Assembly: GCA_029881635.1 (NCBI GenBank)
Contig: JAOUMG010000147.1
Span: forward strand, 1 to 5,882
Reading direction: 5' to 3'
DNA: 5,882 nucleotides
Source: Paracoccaceae bacterium
Lineage (GTDB): Bacteria; Pseudomonadota; Alphaproteobacteria; Rhodobacterales; Rhodobacteraceae
Made by a program: the position numbers and the translations under genes. Of the stretch, positions 5,578-5,882 are shown one piece after another (the stretch's first letter is position 1; the number at the start of each line of letters is the position of its first letter). A model generated the notes under the pieces. It ran no database searches and was not told where the DNA came from. It was given only the letters and a program-made list of their open reading frames with translations.

Positions 5578-5882
5578 CACCAGAGACAAGCATCGGCGAG
5601 CTGAAACTTAAATCGCTGACCAAGCGGTTTGGTCAGTTCACCGCGGCTGACGACGTTACACTCGATATCAAACAGGGTGAGTTCCTGACCTTGCTCGGCC
5701 CGTCGGGGTCCGGGAAAACCACACTCCTGATGATGATCGCGGGTTTTCTCGACATTACGGCGGGTGATATTTTGCTCAATGGCAGATCAATTGCCGATGT
5801 GCCCGCTGAAAAGCGCAACTTTGGCATGGTTTTTCAGGGCTATGCACTCTTTCCTCACATGACGGTTCGTCAGAACATCGCC
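5574..5882 (+). CDS. ABC transporter ATP-binding protein, PotA-like (partial, cut by the right edge)
   Basis: The N-terminal 103 residues of a nucleotide-binding subunit that powers an importer at the inner face of the cytoplasmic membrane. Visible parts: an aromatic A-loop region (TKRFG, 16-20), Walker [10 protein letters not shown] at 42-50, and the Q-loop with Gln88 in [13 protein letters not shown]. The last phrase is typical of the PotA/FbpC branch serving polyamine, ferric iron and some quaternary-amine importers. The signature motif, Walker B and the usual C-terminal TOBE domain would lie past the edge. The start ATG overlaps the BKACE stop (ATGA at 5574-5577), with AGG at 5565-5567 as ribosome binding site, giving translational coupling. 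Import of carnitine, butyrobetaine or a related amine is inferred from this context; the substrate is decided by a binding protein not in view. Confidence 0.9.
   Translation, partial: MTPETSIGELKLKSLTKRFGQFTAADDVTLDIKQGEFLTLLGPSGSGKTTLLMMIAGFLDITAGDILLNGRSIADVPAEKRNFGMVFQGYALFPHMTVRQNIA

Noticed and set aside
1..5882. CRISPR array, insertion sequence, tRNA or rRNA
   Set aside because: I saw no regularly spaced repeats, transposase-like frame, terminal inverted repeats or structural-RNA signature.

Overview
The window looks like a bacterial chromosome segment, most probably from an alphaproteobacterium of the Rhodobacterales (Roseobacter) type. This rests on a base composition in the mid-to-upper fifties percent G+C by eye, tight operon packing, and a mix of genes typical of marine methylated-amine users. 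The taxonomic call is an inference; no rRNA or other marker is present.

Layout. Positions 1-165 are probably an upstream regulatory region; they contain a perfect 8-bp inverted repeat. Three rightward genes follow. The first is an aldehyde dehydrogenase (166-1647). After a 73-bp gap comes a CaiD-like crotonobetainyl-CoA hydratase / carnitinyl-CoA dehydratase (1721-2521). An L-carnitine dehydrogenase of the 3-hydroxyacyl-CoA dehydrogenase family (2522-3469) follows with no gap. A leftward GlxA-type AraC regulator (3476-4600) converges on this block with six bases between the stop codons. It is divergent from a second rightward block across an 80-bp promoter region. That block starts with a beta-keto acid cleavage enzyme (BKACE, DUF849; 4681-5577). 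It overlaps by ATGA the start of a PotA-type ABC transporter ATPase that runs off the right edge (5574-5882).

How the genes fit together. Carnitine dehydrogenase plus BKACE is the core of aerobic carnitine breakdown. L-carnitine is oxidised to 3-dehydrocarnitine, and BKACE plus acetyl-CoA turns that into betainyl-CoA and acetoacetate, leading to glycine betaine. CaiD adds an entry from crotonobetaine or gamma-butyrobetaine at the CoA level. The aldehyde dehydrogenase could feed in 4-trimethylaminobutyraldehyde or handle another aldehyde intermediate. The regulator resembles the carnitine/betaine/arginine group of GlxA-like activators. The ABC transporter is likely to import the quaternary amine. 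Not seen here, and needed for a complete route, are a betainyl-CoA thioesterase, a carnitine CoA-transferase or ligase, a butyrobetainyl-CoA dehydrogenase and the remaining transporter subunits.

The most notable oddities are an L-carnitine dehydrogenase that lacks the acidic residue expected to bind the NAD ribose, a regulator whose sensor-domain elbow carries Glu instead of Cys, near-identical dyads embedded at two stop codons, and a perfect 16-bp palindrome followed by a T-run inside the BKACE gene.
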